From Gordius sp. MW1 (Eukaryota > Nematomorpha > Gordioida > Gordea > Gordiidae), in assembly GCA_964036665.1 (NCBI GenBank), contig OZ038530.1, forward strand, positions 62,001 through 126,000: a stretch of 64,000 bases of DNA, read 5' to 3'. The position numbers and the translations under genes were made by a program. Below, one piece after another: positions 30,481-44,360 of this stretch. How positions within the stretch are numbered: position 1 is the stretch's first letter; every line of letters starts with the position of its first letter. The notes under the pieces are model-generated. The model was not told where the DNA came from. It worked only from the letters and a program-made list of their open reading frames with translations, and did no database searches.

Positions 30481-33400
30481 AATAATGCTTAGATAGATAT
30501 CAAATTAAAGCCAAATTATTTATTTTTTAATTGCTATGCAATTTATGGGCTCGCTTTTTGTTGTCCGTCCGTTGTCCGTCCGTGTCCGTCCGTCATGCCC
30601 AACGTAAATAATGCTTAGATAGATATCATATTAAAGCCAAATTATTTATTTTTTAATTGCTATGCAATTTATGTGTCTCGCTTTTTGTTGTCCGTCCGTT
30701 GTCCGTCCGTTACCGTCCGTGACCATCCGTGACCGTCCGTCCTTCCAACATAAATAATGCTTAGATAGCAAATTAAAGCCAAAATATTTATTTTTTAATT
30801 GCTATGCAATTTTTGGGTCTCGCTCTTTGTTGTCCGTCCGTGTCCGTCCGTGACAGTCCGTGACCGTCCGTGTCCGTCCGTGTCCGTCCGTGACCGTCCG
30901 TGACCATCCGTGACCATTCGTGACCGTCCGTGACGATCCGTGACCATCCGTGACGGTCCGTGTCCGTCCGTTGTCCGTCCGTCCTTCCAACGTTAATAAT
31001 GCTTAGATAGATATCAAATTAAAGCCAAATTATTTATTTTTTTGATTGCTATGCAATTTATGGGCTCGCTTTTTGTTGTCCGTCCGTTGTGCGTCCGTGT
31101 CCGTCAGTTGTTCGTCCGTGTCTGTCCGTGACCGTTTGTTGTCCGTCCGTTCTTCCAACGTAAATAATGCTTAGATAGCAAATTAAAGACACATTATTTA
31201 TTTTTTAATTGCTATGCAATTTATGGGCTAACTTTTTGTTGTCCGTCCGTTGTCCGTCAGTGACCATCCGTGACCGTCCGTGACCATCCGTGACTATCCG
31301 TGACCGTCCGTGATCATCCGTGATAGTCCGTGACCATCCGTGACCGTCCGTGACGATCCGTGACCGTCCGTGACCGTCCGTGACCGTCCGTGACCATCCG
31401 TGACCGTCCGTCCTTCCAACGTAAATAATGCTTAGATAGATATCAAATTAAAGCCAAATTATTTATTTTTTAATTGCTATGCAATTTATGGGCTCGCTTT
31501 TTGTTGTCCGTCCGTGACCGTCCGTGACCATCCGTGACCGTCCGTGACCATCCGTGACCGTCTGTGACCATCCGTAACCATCCGTGACCGTCCGTGACCA
31601 TCCGTGACCGTCCGTGAGCGTCCGTGTCCGTCCGTGAGCGTCCGTGACCATCCGTGACCGTCCGTTGTCCGTCCGTCCTTCCAACGTAAATAATGCTTAG
31701 ATAGCAAATTAAAGCCAAATTATTTATTTTTTAATTGCTATGCAATTTTTGGGTCTCGCTTTTTGTTGTCCGTCCGTTGTCCGTCCGTGTCCGTCCGTGT
31801 CCGTCCGTGACCGTCCGTGACCGTCCGTGTCCGTCCGTGTCCGTCCCCGACCGTCCGTGACCATCCGTGACCATCCGTGACCGTCCGTGACCATCCGTGA
31901 CGGTCCGTGTCCGTCCGTTGTCCGTCCGTGCTTCCAACGTAAATAATGCTTAGATAGATATCAAATTAAAGCCAAATTATTTATTTTTTAATTGCTATGC
32001 AATTTATGTGTCTCGCTTTTTATTGTCCGTTCGTTGTCCGTCCGTGACCATCCGTGACCGTCCGTGTCCGTCCGTGTCCATCCGTGACCGTCCGTTGTCC
32101 GTCCGTTCTTCCAACGTAAATAATGCTTAGATAGCAAATTAAAGCCAAATTATTTATTTTTTAATTGCTATGCTATTTATGGGCTCGCTTTTTGTTGTCC
32201 GTCCGTTGTCCGTCCGTGACGATCCGTGACCGTCCGTCCTTCCAACGTAAATAATGCTTAGATAGCAAATTAAAGCCAAATTATTTATTTTTGAATTGAT
32301 ATGCAATTTATGGGCTCGCTTTTTGATGTCCGTCCGTTGTCCGTCCGTGACCATACGTGACCATCCGTGACCGTCAGTGACCATCCGTGACCGTCCGTGA
32401 CTATCCGTGACCGTCCGTGACCGTCCGTGACCATCCGTGACCGTCCGTGACCATCCGTGATAGTCCGTGACCGTCCGTGACCGTCCGTGTCCGTCCGTTG
32501 TCCGTCCGTCCTTCCAACGTAAATAATGCTTAGATAGATATCAAATTAAAGCCAAATTATTTATTTTTTAATTGCTATGCAATTTATGGGCTCGCTTTTT
32601 GTTGTCCGTCTGTTATCCGTCCGTGACCGTCCGTGACCATCCGTGACCGTCCGTGTCCATCCGTGACCATCCGTGACCGTCCGTGACCGTCCGTGACCGT
32701 CCGTGACCATCCGTGACTATTCGTGACCGTCCGTGACCGTCCGTGACCATCCGTGACTATCCGTGACCGTCCGTGACCGTCCGTGACCGTCCGTGACCAT
32801 CCGTGACCGTCCGTGACCGTCCGTGTACGTCCGTTGTCCGTCCGTCCTTCCAACGTAAATAATGCTTAGATAGATATCAAATTAAAGCCAAATTATTTAT
32901 TTTTTAATTGCTATGCAATTTATGGGCTCGCTTTTTTTTGTCCGTCTGTTGTCCGTCCGTGACCGTCCGTGACCATCCGTGACCGTCCGTGACCGTCCGT
33001 GACCATCCGTGACTATTCGTGACCGTCCGTGACCGTCCGTGACCATCCGTGACTATCCGTGACCGTCCGTGACCGTCCGTGACCATCCGTGACCGTCCGT
33101 GACCGTCCGTGACCGTCCGTGACCATCCGTGACCATCCGTGACCGTCCGTTACCGTCCGTCCTTCCAACGTAAATAATGCTTAGATAGATATCAAAATAA
33201 AGCCAAATTATTTATTTTTTAATTGCTATGCAATTTATGGGCTCGCTTTTTGTTGTCCGTCCGTTGTCCGTCCGTGACCATCCGTGACCATCCGTGACCA
33301 TCCGTGACCATCCGTGACCTTCCGTGACCATCCGTGACTATCCGTGATCATCCGTGACCGTCTGACGATCCGTGACCGTCCGTGACCGTCCGTGACCGTC

Positions 33401-33500
33401 CGTGACCATCCGTGACCGTCCGTGACCGTCCGTGACCGTCCGTGGCCATCCGTGACCATCCGTGACCGTTCGTTACCGTCCGTCCTTCCAACGTAAATAA
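30481..33500. repeat. Block P copy 1, full form (m22 to m6v)
   Basis: Modules: m22 (about 30540-30605, ends CGTCATGCCCAACG), m23 (about 30665-30750, ends CTTCCAACATAAAT), m24 (about 30805-30990, spacer CTCGCTCTTTG, ends AACGTTAATAATG), m25 (about 31050-31165, GTTGTGCGTCC), m26 (about 31205-31420, spacer GGGCTAACTTT), m27 (about 31470-31680), m28 (about 31735-31935, CCCCGACCG and GTGCTTCC), m29 (about 31990-32115), m14 (about 32165-32240), m15v (about 32295-32515), m30 (about 32585-32850, GTGTACGTCC), m31 (about 32905-33165) and m6v (about 33235-33485, GTCTGACGATCC and GTGGCCATCC). m14 is shared with block A but sits in a new context. Confidence 0.89.
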
Positions 33501-35530
33501 TGCTTAGATAGATATCAAATTAAAGATAAATTATTTATTTTTTAATTGCTATGCAATTTATGGGCTCGCTTTTTGTTGTCCGTCCGTTGTCCGTCCGTGT
33601 CCGTCCGTCATGCCCAACGTAAATAATGCTTAGATAGATATCATATTAAAGCCAAATTATTTATTTTTTAATTGCTATGCAATTTATGTGTCTCGCTTTT
33701 TGTTGTCCGTCCGTTGTCCGTCCGTTACCGTCCGTGACCATCCGTGACCGTCCGTCCTTCCAACATAAATAATGCTTAGATAGCAAATTAAAGCCAAAAT
33801 ATTTATTTTTTAATTGCTATGCAATTTTTGGGTCTCGCTCTTTGTTGTCCGTCCGTGTCCGTCCGTGACAGTCCGTGACCGTCCGTGTCCGTCCGTGTCC
33901 GTCCGTGACCGTCCGTGACCATCCGTGACCATTCGTGACCGTCCGTGACGATCCGTGACCATCCGTGACGGTCCGTGTCCGTCCGTTGTCCGTCCGTCCT
34001 TCCAACGTTAATAATGCTTAGATAGATATCAAATTAAAGCCAAATTATTTATTTTTTTGATTGCTATGCAATTTATGGGCTCGCTTTTTGTTGTCCGTCC
34101 GTTGTGCGTCCGTGTCCGTCAGTTGTTCGTCCGTGTCTGTCCGTGACCGTTTGTTGTCCGTCCGTTCTTCCAACGTAAATAATGCTTAGATAGCAAATTA
34201 AAGACACATTATTTATTTTTTAATTGCTATGCAATTTATGGGCTAACTTTTTGTTGTCCGTCCGTTGTCCGTCAGTGACCATCCGTGACCGTCCGTGACC
34301 ATCCGTGACTATCCGTGACCGTCCGTGATCATCCGTGATAGTCCGTGACCATCCGTGACCGTCCGTGACGATCCGTGACCGTCCGTGACCGTCCGTGACC
34401 ATCTTTGACCGTCCGTCCTTCCAACGTAAATAATGCTTAGATAGATATCAAATTAAAGCCAAATTATTTATTTTTTAATTGCTATGCAATTTATGGGCTC
34501 GCTTTTTGTTGTCCGTCCGTGACCGTCCGTGACCATCCGTGACCGTCCGTGACCATCCGTGACCGTCTGTGACCATCCGTAACCATCCGTGACCGTCCGT
34601 GACCATCCGTGACCGTCCGTGAGCGTCCGTGTCCGTCCGTGAGCGTCCGTGACCATCCGTGACCGTCCGTTGTCCGTCCGTCCTTCCAACGTAAATAATG
34701 CTTAGATAGCAAATTAAAGCCAAATTATTTATTTTTTAATTGCTATGCAATTTTTGGGTCTCGCTTTTTGTTGTCCGTCCGTTGTCCGTCCGTGTCCGTC
34801 CGTGTCCGTCCGTGACCGTCCGTGACCGTCCGTGTCCGTCCGTGTCCGTCCCCGACCGTCCGTGACCATCCGTGACCATCCGTGACCGTCCGTGACCATC
34901 CGTGACGGTCCGTGTCCGTCCGTTGTCCGTCCGTGCTTCCAACGTAAATAATGCTTAGATAGATATCAAATTAAAGCCAAATTATTTATTTTTTAATTGC
35001 TATGCAATTTATGTGTCTCGCTTTTTATTGTCCGTCCGTTGTCCGTCCGTGACCATCCGTGACCGTCCGTGTCCGTCCGTGTCCATCCGTGACCGTCCGT
35101 TGTCCGTCCGTTCTTCCAACGTAAATAATGCTTAGATAGCAAATTAAAGCCAAATTATTTATTTTTTAATTGCTATGCTATTTATGGGCTCGCTTTTTGT
35201 TGTCCGTCCGTTGTCCGTCCGTGACGATCCGTGACCGTCCGTCCTTCCAACGTAAATAATGCTTAGATAGCAAATTAAAGCCAAATTATTTATTTTTTAA
35301 TTGATATGCAATTTATGGGCTCGCTTTTTGATGTCCGTCCGTTGTCCGTCCGTGACCATACGTGACCATCCGTGACCGTCCGTGACCATCCGTGACCGTC
35401 CGTGACTATCCGTGACCGTCCGTGACCGTCCGTGACCATCCGTGACCGTCCGTGACCATCCGTGATAGTCCGTGACCGTCCGTGACCGTCCGTGTCCGTC
35501 CGTTGTCCGTCCGTCCTTCCAACGTAAATA
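33501..35530. repeat. Block P copy 2, short form (m22 to m15v)
   Basis: This repeats m22-m29, m14 and m15v. Its m24 lies exactly 3015 bp after that of copy 1. It stops after m15v and goes to the m7 series instead of m30. m26 ends GACCATCTTTGACC, a private variant near 34403, and lacks one GACCGTCC present in copy 1. Confidence 0.89.
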
Positions 35531-38500
35531 ATGCTTAGATAGATATCAAATTAAAGCCAAATTATTTATTTTTTAATTGCTATGCAATTTATGGGCTCGC
35601 TTTTTGTTGTCCGTCCGTGACCATCCGTGACCATCCGTGACCGTCCGTGACCGTCCGTGACCGTCAATGACCATCCGTGACCGTCCGTGACCGTCCGTGA
35701 CCATCCGTGACCGTCCGTGACCATCCGTGACCGTCCGTGAGCGTCCGTGTCCGTCCGTGTCAATCCGTGACCGTCTGTTGTCCGTCCGTCCTTCCAACGT
35801 AAATAATGCTTAGATAGCAAATTAAAGCCAAATTATTTATTTTTTAATTGCTATGCAATTTTTGGGTCTCGCTTTTTGTTGTCCGTCCGTTGTCCGTCCG
35901 TGTCCGTCCGTGTCCGTCCGTGACCGTCCGTAACCATCCGTGACCATCCGTGACCATCCGTGACGATCCGTGACCATCCGTGACGGTCCGTGTCCGTCCG
36001 TTGTCCGTCCGTCCTTCCAACGTAAATAATGCTTAGATAGATATCAAATTAAAGCCAAATTATTTATTTTTTAATTGCTATGCAATTTATGGGCTCGCTT
36101 TTTGTTGTCCGTCCGTGACCGTCCGTGACCGTCCGTGACCGTCCGTGACCGTCCGTGCCCGTCCGTGACCGTCCGTGACCATCCGTGACCGTCCGTGACC
36201 ATCCGTGACCGTCCGTGTCCGTCCGTGTCAATCCGTGACCGTCTGTTGTCCGTCCGTCCTTCCAACGTAAATAATGCTTAGATAGCAAATTAAAGCCAAA
36301 TTATTTATTTTTTAATTGCTATGCAATTTTTGGGTCTCGCTTTTTGTTGTCCGTCAGTTGTCCGTCCGTTGTCCGTCCGTGACCGTCCGTGACCGTCCGT
36401 GACCGTCCGTGACCGTTCGTGTCCGTCCGTGTCCGTCCGTGACCGTCCGTGACGATCCGTGACCATCCGTGACCGTCCGTGACGATCCGTGACCATCCGT
36501 GACGGTCCGTGTCCGTCCGTTGTCCGTCCGTCCTTCCAACGTAAATAATGCTTAGATAGATATCAAATTAAAGCCAAATTATTTATTTTTTAATTGCTAT
36601 GCAATTTTTAAGTCTCGCTTTTTGTTGTCCGTCCGTTGTCCGTCCGTGACGATCCGTGACCGTCCGTCCTTCCAACGTAAATAATGCTTAGATATCAAAT
36701 TAAAGCCAAATTATTTATTTTTTAATTGCTATGCAATTTTTGGGTCTCTATGGGTTGCTTTTTATTGTCCGTCCGTTGTCCGTCCGTGACCATCCGTGAC
36801 CGTCCGTGTCCGTCCGTGTCCGTCCGTGTCCATCCGTTGTTCGTCCGTGACCATCTGTGACCGTCCCTGACTGTCCGTGATTATCCGAGACCGTCCGTGA
36901 CCATCCGTGACCGTCCGTGACCATCCGTGACCGGCCGTGTCCGTCAGTTGTCCGTCCGTCCTTCCAACGTAAATAATGCTTAGATAGATATCAAATTAAA
37001 GCCAAATTATTTATTTTTTAATTGCTATGCAATTTTTGGGTCTCGCTTTTTGTTGTCCGTCCGTTGTCCGTCCGTGTCCGTGACCATCCGTGACAGTCCG
37101 TGACCTTCCGTGACCTTCCGTGACCGTCCGTAAACAATGCTTAGATAGCAAATTAAAGCCAAATTATTTATTTTTTAATTGCTATGCTATTTATGGGCTC
37201 GCTTTTTGTTGTCAGTCCGTTGTCCGTCCGTGACGATCCGTGACCGTCCGTCCTTCCAACGTAAATAATGCTTAGATAGCAAATTAAAGCCAAATTATTT
37301 ATTTTTTAATTGATATGCAATTTATGGGCTCGCTTTTTGATGTCCGTCCGTTGTCCGTCCGTGACCATCCGTGACCATCCGTGACCGTCCGTGACCATCC
37401 GTGACCGTCCGTGACTATCCGTGACCGTCCGTGACCATCCGTGACCGTCCGTGACCATCCGTGATAGTCCGTGACCGTCCGTGACCGTCCGTGTCCGTCC
37501 GTTGTCCGTCCGTCCTTCCAACGTAAATAATGCTTAGATAGATATCAAATTAAAGCCAAATTATTTATTTTTTAATTGCTATGCAATTTATGAGCTCGCT
37601 TTTTGTTGTCCGTCCGTTGTCTGTCCGTGACCATCCGTGACCATCCGTGACCATCCGTGACCTTCCGTGACCATCCGTGACTATCCGTGATCATCCGTGA
37701 CCGTCCGTGACCATCCGTGACCATCCGTGACCGTCCGTGACCATCCGTGACCATCCGTGACCGTCCGTGACCGTCCGTCCTTCCAACGTAAATAATGCTT
37801 AGATAGCAAATTAAAGCCAAATAATTTATTTTTTAATTGCTATGCAATTTTTGGGTCTCGCTTTTTGTTGTCCGTCCGTTGTCCGTCCGTTGTCCGTCCG
37901 TGACCGTCCGTGACCGTCCGTGACCGTCCGTGACCGTCCGTGACCGTCCGTGTCCGTCCGTGTCCGTCCGTGTCCGTCCGTGTCCGTCCGTGTCCGTCCG
38001 TGACCGTCCGTGACCATCCGTGACCATCCGTGACCGTCCGTGACGATCCGTGACCATCCGTGACGGTCCGTGTTCGTCCGTTGTCCGTCCGTCCTTCCAA
38101 CGTAAATAATGCTTAGATAGATACCAAATTAAAGCCAAATTATTTATTTTTTAATTGCTATGCAATTTATGGGCTCGCTTTTTGTTGTCCGTCCGTGACC
38201 GTCCGTGATGTCCGTGTCCGTCCGTGACCGTCCGTGACCATCCGTGACCGTCCGTGACCATCCGTGACCGTCCGTGTCCGTCCGTGTCAATCCGTGACCG
38301 TCTGTTGTCCGTCCGTCCTTCCAACGTAAATAATGCTTAGATAGCAAATTAAAGCCAAATTATTTATTTTTTAATTGCTATGCAATTTTTGGGTCTCGCT
38401 TTTTGTTGTCCGTCCGTTGTCCGTCCGTTGTCCGTCCGTGACCGTCTGTGACCGTTTGTGTCCGTCCGTGACCATCCATGACCATCCATGACCGTCCGTG

Positions 38501-38575
38501 ACGATCCGTGACCATCCGTGACGGTCCGTGTCCGTCCGTTGTCCGTCCGTCCTTCCAACGTAAATAATGCTTAGA
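35531..38575. repeat. Block A copy 4, partial (m7-m19)
   Basis: m7 (about 35575-35790), m8 (about 35840-36015, shorter than elsewhere), m9 (about 36070-36260, four GACCGTCCGT), m10 (about 36310-36530), m11 (about 36600-36670), m12 (about 36730-36960), m13 (about 37030-37135), m14 (about 37190-37255), m15 (about 37310-37520), m16 (about 37575-37780), m17 (about 37840-38095), m18 (about 38150-38330) and m19 (about 38370-38555). m1-m6 are absent. From m16 rightward it matches 28749-29755 with a constant 8823-bp offset. Confidence 0.88.
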
Positions 38576-39310
38576 TAGATATCAAATTAAAGCCAAATTA
38601 TTTATTTTTTTAATGGCTATGCAATTTATGGGCTCGCTTTTTGTTGTCCGTCCGTGACCGTCCGTGACCGTCCGTGTCCGTCCGTGACCGTCCGTGACCA
38701 TCCGTGACCGTCCGTGACCGTCCGTGTCCGTCCGTGTCCGTCCGTGTCCGTCCGTGTTCGTCCGTGTCTGTCCGTGTCCGTCCGTGTCCGTCCGTGACCG
38801 TCCGTGACCATCCGTGAGCATCCGTGACCGTCCGTGACTATTCGTGACCGTCCGTGACCGTCCGTGACCGTCCGTGACCGTCCGTGTCCGTCCGTGACCG
38901 TCCGTGACCATCCGTGACCATCCGTGACCGTCCGTGACGATCCGTGACCATCCGTGACCGTCCGTTGTCCGTCCGTCCTTCCAACGTAAATAATGCTTAG
39001 ATATATATCAAATTAAAGCCAAATTATTTATTTTATAATTGCTATGCAATTTATGGGCTCGCTTTTTGTTGTCCGTCCGTTGTCCGTCAGTGACCATCCG
39101 TGACCGTCCGTGACCATCCGTGACTATCCGTGACCGTCCTTGATCATCCGTGATAGTCCGTGACCATCCGTGACCGTCCGTGACGATCCGTAACCGTTCG
39201 TGACCGTCCGTGACCATCCGTGACCGTCCGTGTCCGTCCGTGACCGTCCGTGACCATCCGTGACCATCCGTGACCGTCCGTGACCGTCCGTCCTTCCAAC
39301 GTAAATAATG
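38576..39310. repeat. m20-m21 connector, second close copy
   Basis: These are the same two units as 29756-30480 at an offset of 8823 bp, including the AATGGCTATGC spacer and GTCCTTGATC variant. I see no difference between the two copies on reading, which points to recent duplication or homogenisation. Confidence 0.87.
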
Positions 39311-42300
39311 CTTAGATAGATATCAAATTAAAGCCAAATTATTTATTTTTTAATTGCTATGCAATTTATGGGCTCGCTTTTTGTTGTCCGTCCGTTGTCC
39401 GTCCGTGTCCGTCCGTCATGCCCAACGTAAATAATGCTTAGATAGATATCATATTAAAGCCAAATTATTTATTTTTTAATTGCTATGCAATTTATGTGTC
39501 TCGCTTTTTGTTGTCCGTCCGTTGTCCGTCCGTTACCGTCCGTGACCATCCGTGACCGTCCGTCCTTCCAACATAAATAATGCTTAGATAGCAAATTAAA
39601 GCCAAAATATTTATTTTTTAATTGCTATGCAATTTTTGGGTCTCGCTCTTTGTTGTCCGTCCGTGTCCGTCCGTGACAGTCCGTGACCGTCCGTGTCCGT
39701 CCGTGTCCGTCCGTGACCGTCCGTGACCATCCGTGACCATTCGTGACCGTCCGTGACGATCCGTGACCATCCGTGACGGTCCGTGTCCGTCCGTTGTCCG
39801 TCCGTCCTTCCAACGTTAATAATGCTTAGATAGATATCAAATTAAAGCCAAATTATTTATTTTTTTGATTGCTATGCAATTTATGGGCTCGCTTTTTGTT
39901 GTCCGTCCGTTGTGCGTCCGTGTCCGTCAGTTGTTCGTCCGTGTCTGTCCGTGACCGTTTGTTGTCCGTCCGTTCTTCCAACGTAAATAATGCTTAGATA
40001 GCAAATTAAAGACACATTATTTATTTTTTAATTGCTATGCAATTTATGGGCTAACTTTTTGTTGTCCGTCCGTTGTCCGTCAGTGACCATCCGTGACCGT
40101 CCGTGACCATCCGTGACTATCCGTGACCGTCCGTGATCATCCGTGATAGTCCGTGACCATCCGTGACCGTCCGTGACGATCCGTGACCGTCCGTGACCGT
40201 CCGTGACCATCCGTGACCGTCCGTCCTTCCAACGTAAATAATGCTTAGATAGATATCAAATTAAAGCCAAATTATTTATTTTTTAATTGCTATGCAATTT
40301 ATGGGCTCGCTTTTTGTTGTCCGTCCGTGACCGTCCGTGACCATCCGTGACCGTCCGTGACCATCCGTGACCGTCTGTGACCATCCGTAACCATCCGTGA
40401 CCGTCCGTGACCATCCGTGACCGTCCGTGAGCGTCCGTGTCCGTCCGTGAGCGTCCGTGTCCGTCCGTGAGCGTCCGTGACCATCCGTGACCGTCCGTTG
40501 TCCGTCCGTCCTTCCAACGTAAATAATGCTTAGATAGCAAATTAAAGCCAAATTATTTATTTTTTAATTGCTATGCAATTTTTGGGTCTCGCTTTTTGTT
40601 GTCCGTCCGTTGTCCGTCCGTGTCCGTCCGTGTCCGTCCGTGACCGTCCGTAACCGTCCGTGTCCGTCCGTGTCCGTCCCCGACCGTCCGTGACCATCCG
40701 TGACCATCCGTGACCGTCCGTGACCATCCGTGACGGTCCGTGTCCGTCCGTTGTCCGTCCGTGCTTCCAACGTAAATAATGCTTAGATAGATATCAAATT
40801 AAAGCCAAATTATTTATTTTTTAATTGCTATGCAATTTATGTGTCTCGCTTTTTATTGTCCGTCCGTTGTCCGTCCGTGACCATCCGTGACCGTCCGTGT
40901 CCGTCCGTGTCCATCCGTGACCGTCCGTTGTCCGTCCGTTCTTCCAACGTAAATAATGCTTAGATAGCAAATTAAAGCCAAATTATTTATTTTTTAATTG
41001 CTATGCTATTTATGGGCTCGCTTTTTGTTGTCCGTCCGTTGTCCGTCCGTGACGATCCGTGACCGTCCGTCCTTCCAACGTAAATAATGCTTAGATAGCA
41101 AATTAAAGCCAAATTATTTATTTTTTAATTGATATGCAATTTATGGGCTCGCTTTTTGATGTCCGTCCGTTGTCCGTCCGTGACCATACGTGACCATCCG
41201 TGACCGTCCGTGACCATCCGTGACCGTCCGTGACTATCCGTGACCGTCCGTGACCGTCCGTGACCATCCGTGACCGTCCGTGACCATCCGTGATAGTCCG
41301 TGACCGTCCGTGACCGTCCGTGTCCGTCCGTTGTCCGTCCGTCCTTCCAACGTAAATAATGCTTAGATAGATATCAAATTAAAGCCAAATTATTTATTTT
41401 TTAATTGCTATGCAATTTATGGGCTCGCTTTTTGTTGTCCGTCTGTTGTCCGTCCGTGACCGTCCGTGACCATCCGTGACCGTCCGTGTCCATCCGTGAC
41501 CATCCGTGACCGTCCGTGACCGTCCGTGACCGTCCGTGACCATCCGTGACTATTCGTGACCGTCCGTGACCGTCCGTGACCATCCGTGACTATCCGTGAC
41601 CGTCCGTGACCGTCCGTGACCGTCCGTGACCATCCGTGACCGTCCGTGACCGTCCGTGTACGTCCGTTGTCCGTCCGTCCTTCCAACGTAAATAATGCTT
41701 AGATAGATATCAAATTAAAGCCAAATTATTTATTTTTTAATTGCTATGCAATTTAAGGGCTCGCTTTTTTTTGTCCGTCTGTTGTCCGTCCGTGACCGTC
41801 CGTGACCATCCGTGACCGTCCGTGACCGTCCGTGACCATCCGTGACTATTCGTGACCGTCCGTGACCGTCCGTGACCATCCGTGACTATCCGTGACCGTC
41901 CGTGACCGTCCGTGACCATCCGTGACCGTCCGTGACCGTCCGTGACCATCCGTGACCATCCGTGACCGTCCGTTACCGTCCGTCCTTCCAACGTAAATAA
42001 TGCTTAGATAGATATCAAAATAAAGCCAAATTATTTATTTTTTAATTGCTATGCAATTTATGGGCTCGCTTTTTGTTGTCCGTCCGTTGTCCGTCCGTGA
42101 CCATCCGTGACCATCCGTGACCATCCGTGACCATCCGTGACCTTCCGTGACCATCCGTGACTATCCGTGATCATCCGTGACCGTCTGACGATCCGTGACC
42201 GTCCGTGACCGTCCGTGACCGTCCGTGACCATCCGTGACCGTCCGTGACCGTCCGTGACCGTCCGTGGCCATCCGTAACCATCCGTGACCGTTCGTTACC

Positions 42301-42320
42301 GTCCGTCCTTCCAACGTAAA
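39311..42320. repeat. Block P copy 3, full form
   Basis: Complete series m22-m29, m14, m15v, m30, m31, m6v. m27 (about 40285-40510) contains one extra 20-bp step: GAGCGTCCGTGTCCGTCCGT occurs twice in a row near 40428-40470. m28 has GTAACC near 40650. The spacer before m31 reads ATTTAAGGGCTCGC near 41752. m31 has one 10-mer fewer and m6v has GTAACCATCC near 42277. These mark it as distinct from copy 1. Confidence 0.88.
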
Positions 42321-44360
42321 TAATGCTTAGATAGATATCAAATTAAAGATAAATTATTTATTTTTTAATTGCTATGCAATTTATGGGCTCGCTTTTTGTT
42401 GTCCGTCCGTTGTCCGTCCGTGTCCGTCCGTCATGCCCAACGTAAATAATGCTTAGATAGATATCATATTAAAGCCAAATTATTTATTTTTTAATTGCTA
42501 TGCAATTTATGTGTCTCGCTTTTTGTTGTCCGTCCGTTGTCCGTCCGTTACCGTCCGTGACCATCCGTGACCGTCCGTCCTTCCAACATAAATAATGCTT
42601 AGATAGCAAATTAAAGCCAAAATATTTATTTTTTAATTGCTATGCAATTTTTGGGTCTCGCTCTTTGTTGTCCGTCCGTGTCCGTCCGTGACAGTCCGTG
42701 ACCGTCCGTGTCCGTCCGTGTCCGTCCGTGACCGTCCGTGACCATCCGTGACCATTCGTGACCGTCCATGACGATCCGTGACCATCCGTGACGGTCCGTG
42801 TCCGTCCGTTGTCCGTCCGTCCTTCCAACGTTAATAATGCTTAGATAGATATCAAATTAAAGCCAAATTATTTATTTTTTTGATTGCTATGCAATTTATG
42901 GGCTCGCTTTTTGTTGTCCGTCCGTTGTGCGTCCGTGTCCGTCAGTTGTTCGTCCGTGTCTGTCCGTGACCGTTTGTTGTCCGTCCGTTCTTCCAACGTA
43001 AATAATGCTTAGATAGCAAATTAAAGACACATTATTTATTTTTTAATTGCTATGCAATTTATGGGCTAACTTTTTGTTGTCCGTCCGTTGTCCGTCAGTG
43101 ACCATCCGTGACCGTCCGTGACCATCCGTGACTATCCGTGACCGTCCGTGATCATCCGTGATAGTCCGTGACCATCCGTGACCGTCCGTGACGATCCGTG
43201 ACCGTCCGTGACCGTCCGTGACCATCCGTGACCGTCCGTCCTTCCAACGTAAATAATGCTTAGATAGATATCAAATTAAAGCCAAATTATTTATTTTTTA
43301 ATTGCTATGCAATTTATGGGCTCGCTTTTTGTTGTCCGTCCGTGACCGTCCGTGACCATCCGTGACCGTCCGTGACCATCCGTGACCGTCTGTGACCATC
43401 CGTAACCATCCGTGACCGTCCGTGACCATCCGTGACCGTCCGTGAGCGTCCGTGTCCGTCCGTGAGCGTCCGTGACCATCCGTGACCGTCCGTTGTCCGT
43501 CCGTCCTTCCAACGTAAATAATGCTTAGATAGCAAATTAAAGCCAAATTATTTATTTTTTAATTGCTATGCAATTTTTGGGTCTCGCTTTTTGTTGTCCG
43601 TCCGTTGTCCGTCCGTGTCCGTCCGTGTCCGTCCGTGACCGTCCGTGACCGTCCGTGTCCGTCCGTGTCCGTCCCCGACCGTCCGTGACCATCCGTGACC
43701 ATCCGTGACCGTCCGTGACCATCCGTGACGGTCCGTGTCCGTCCGTTGTCCGTCCGTGCTTCCAACGTAAATAATGCTTAGATAGATATCAAATTAAAGC
43801 CAAATTATTTATTTTTTAATTGCTATGCAATTTATGTGTCTCGCTTTTTATTGTCCGTCCGTTGTCCGTCCGTGACCATCCGTGACCGTCCGTGTCCGTC
43901 CGTGTCCATCCGTGACCGTCCGTTGTCCGTCCGTTCTTCCAACGTAAATAATGCTTAGATAGCAAATTAAAGCCAAATTATTTATTTTTTAATTGCTATG
44001 CTATTTATGGGCTCGCTTTTTGTTGTCCGTCCGTTGTCCGTCCGTGACGATCCGTGACCGTCCGTCCTTCCAACGTAAATAATGCTTAGATAGCAAATTA
44101 AAGCCAAATTATTTATTTTTTAATTGATATGCAATTTATGGGCTCGCTTTTTGATGTCCGTCCGTTGTCCGTCCGTGACCATACGTGACCATCCGTGACC
44201 GTCCGTGACCATCCGTGACCGTCCGTGACTATCCGTGACCGTCCGTGACCGTCCGTGACCATCCGTGACCGTCCGTGACCATCCGTGATAGTCCGTGACC
44301 GTCCGTGACCGTCCGTGTCCGTCCGTTGTCCGTCCGTCCTTCCAACGTAAATAATGCTTA
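42321..44360. repeat. Block P copy 4, short form
   Basis: m22-m29, m14 and m15v, again ending before m30. Its m24 is 3015 bp after that of copy 3 and carries the private change GTCCATGACG near 42766. After m15v the array goes to m27 rather than to m7, the start of the short connector. Confidence 0.88.
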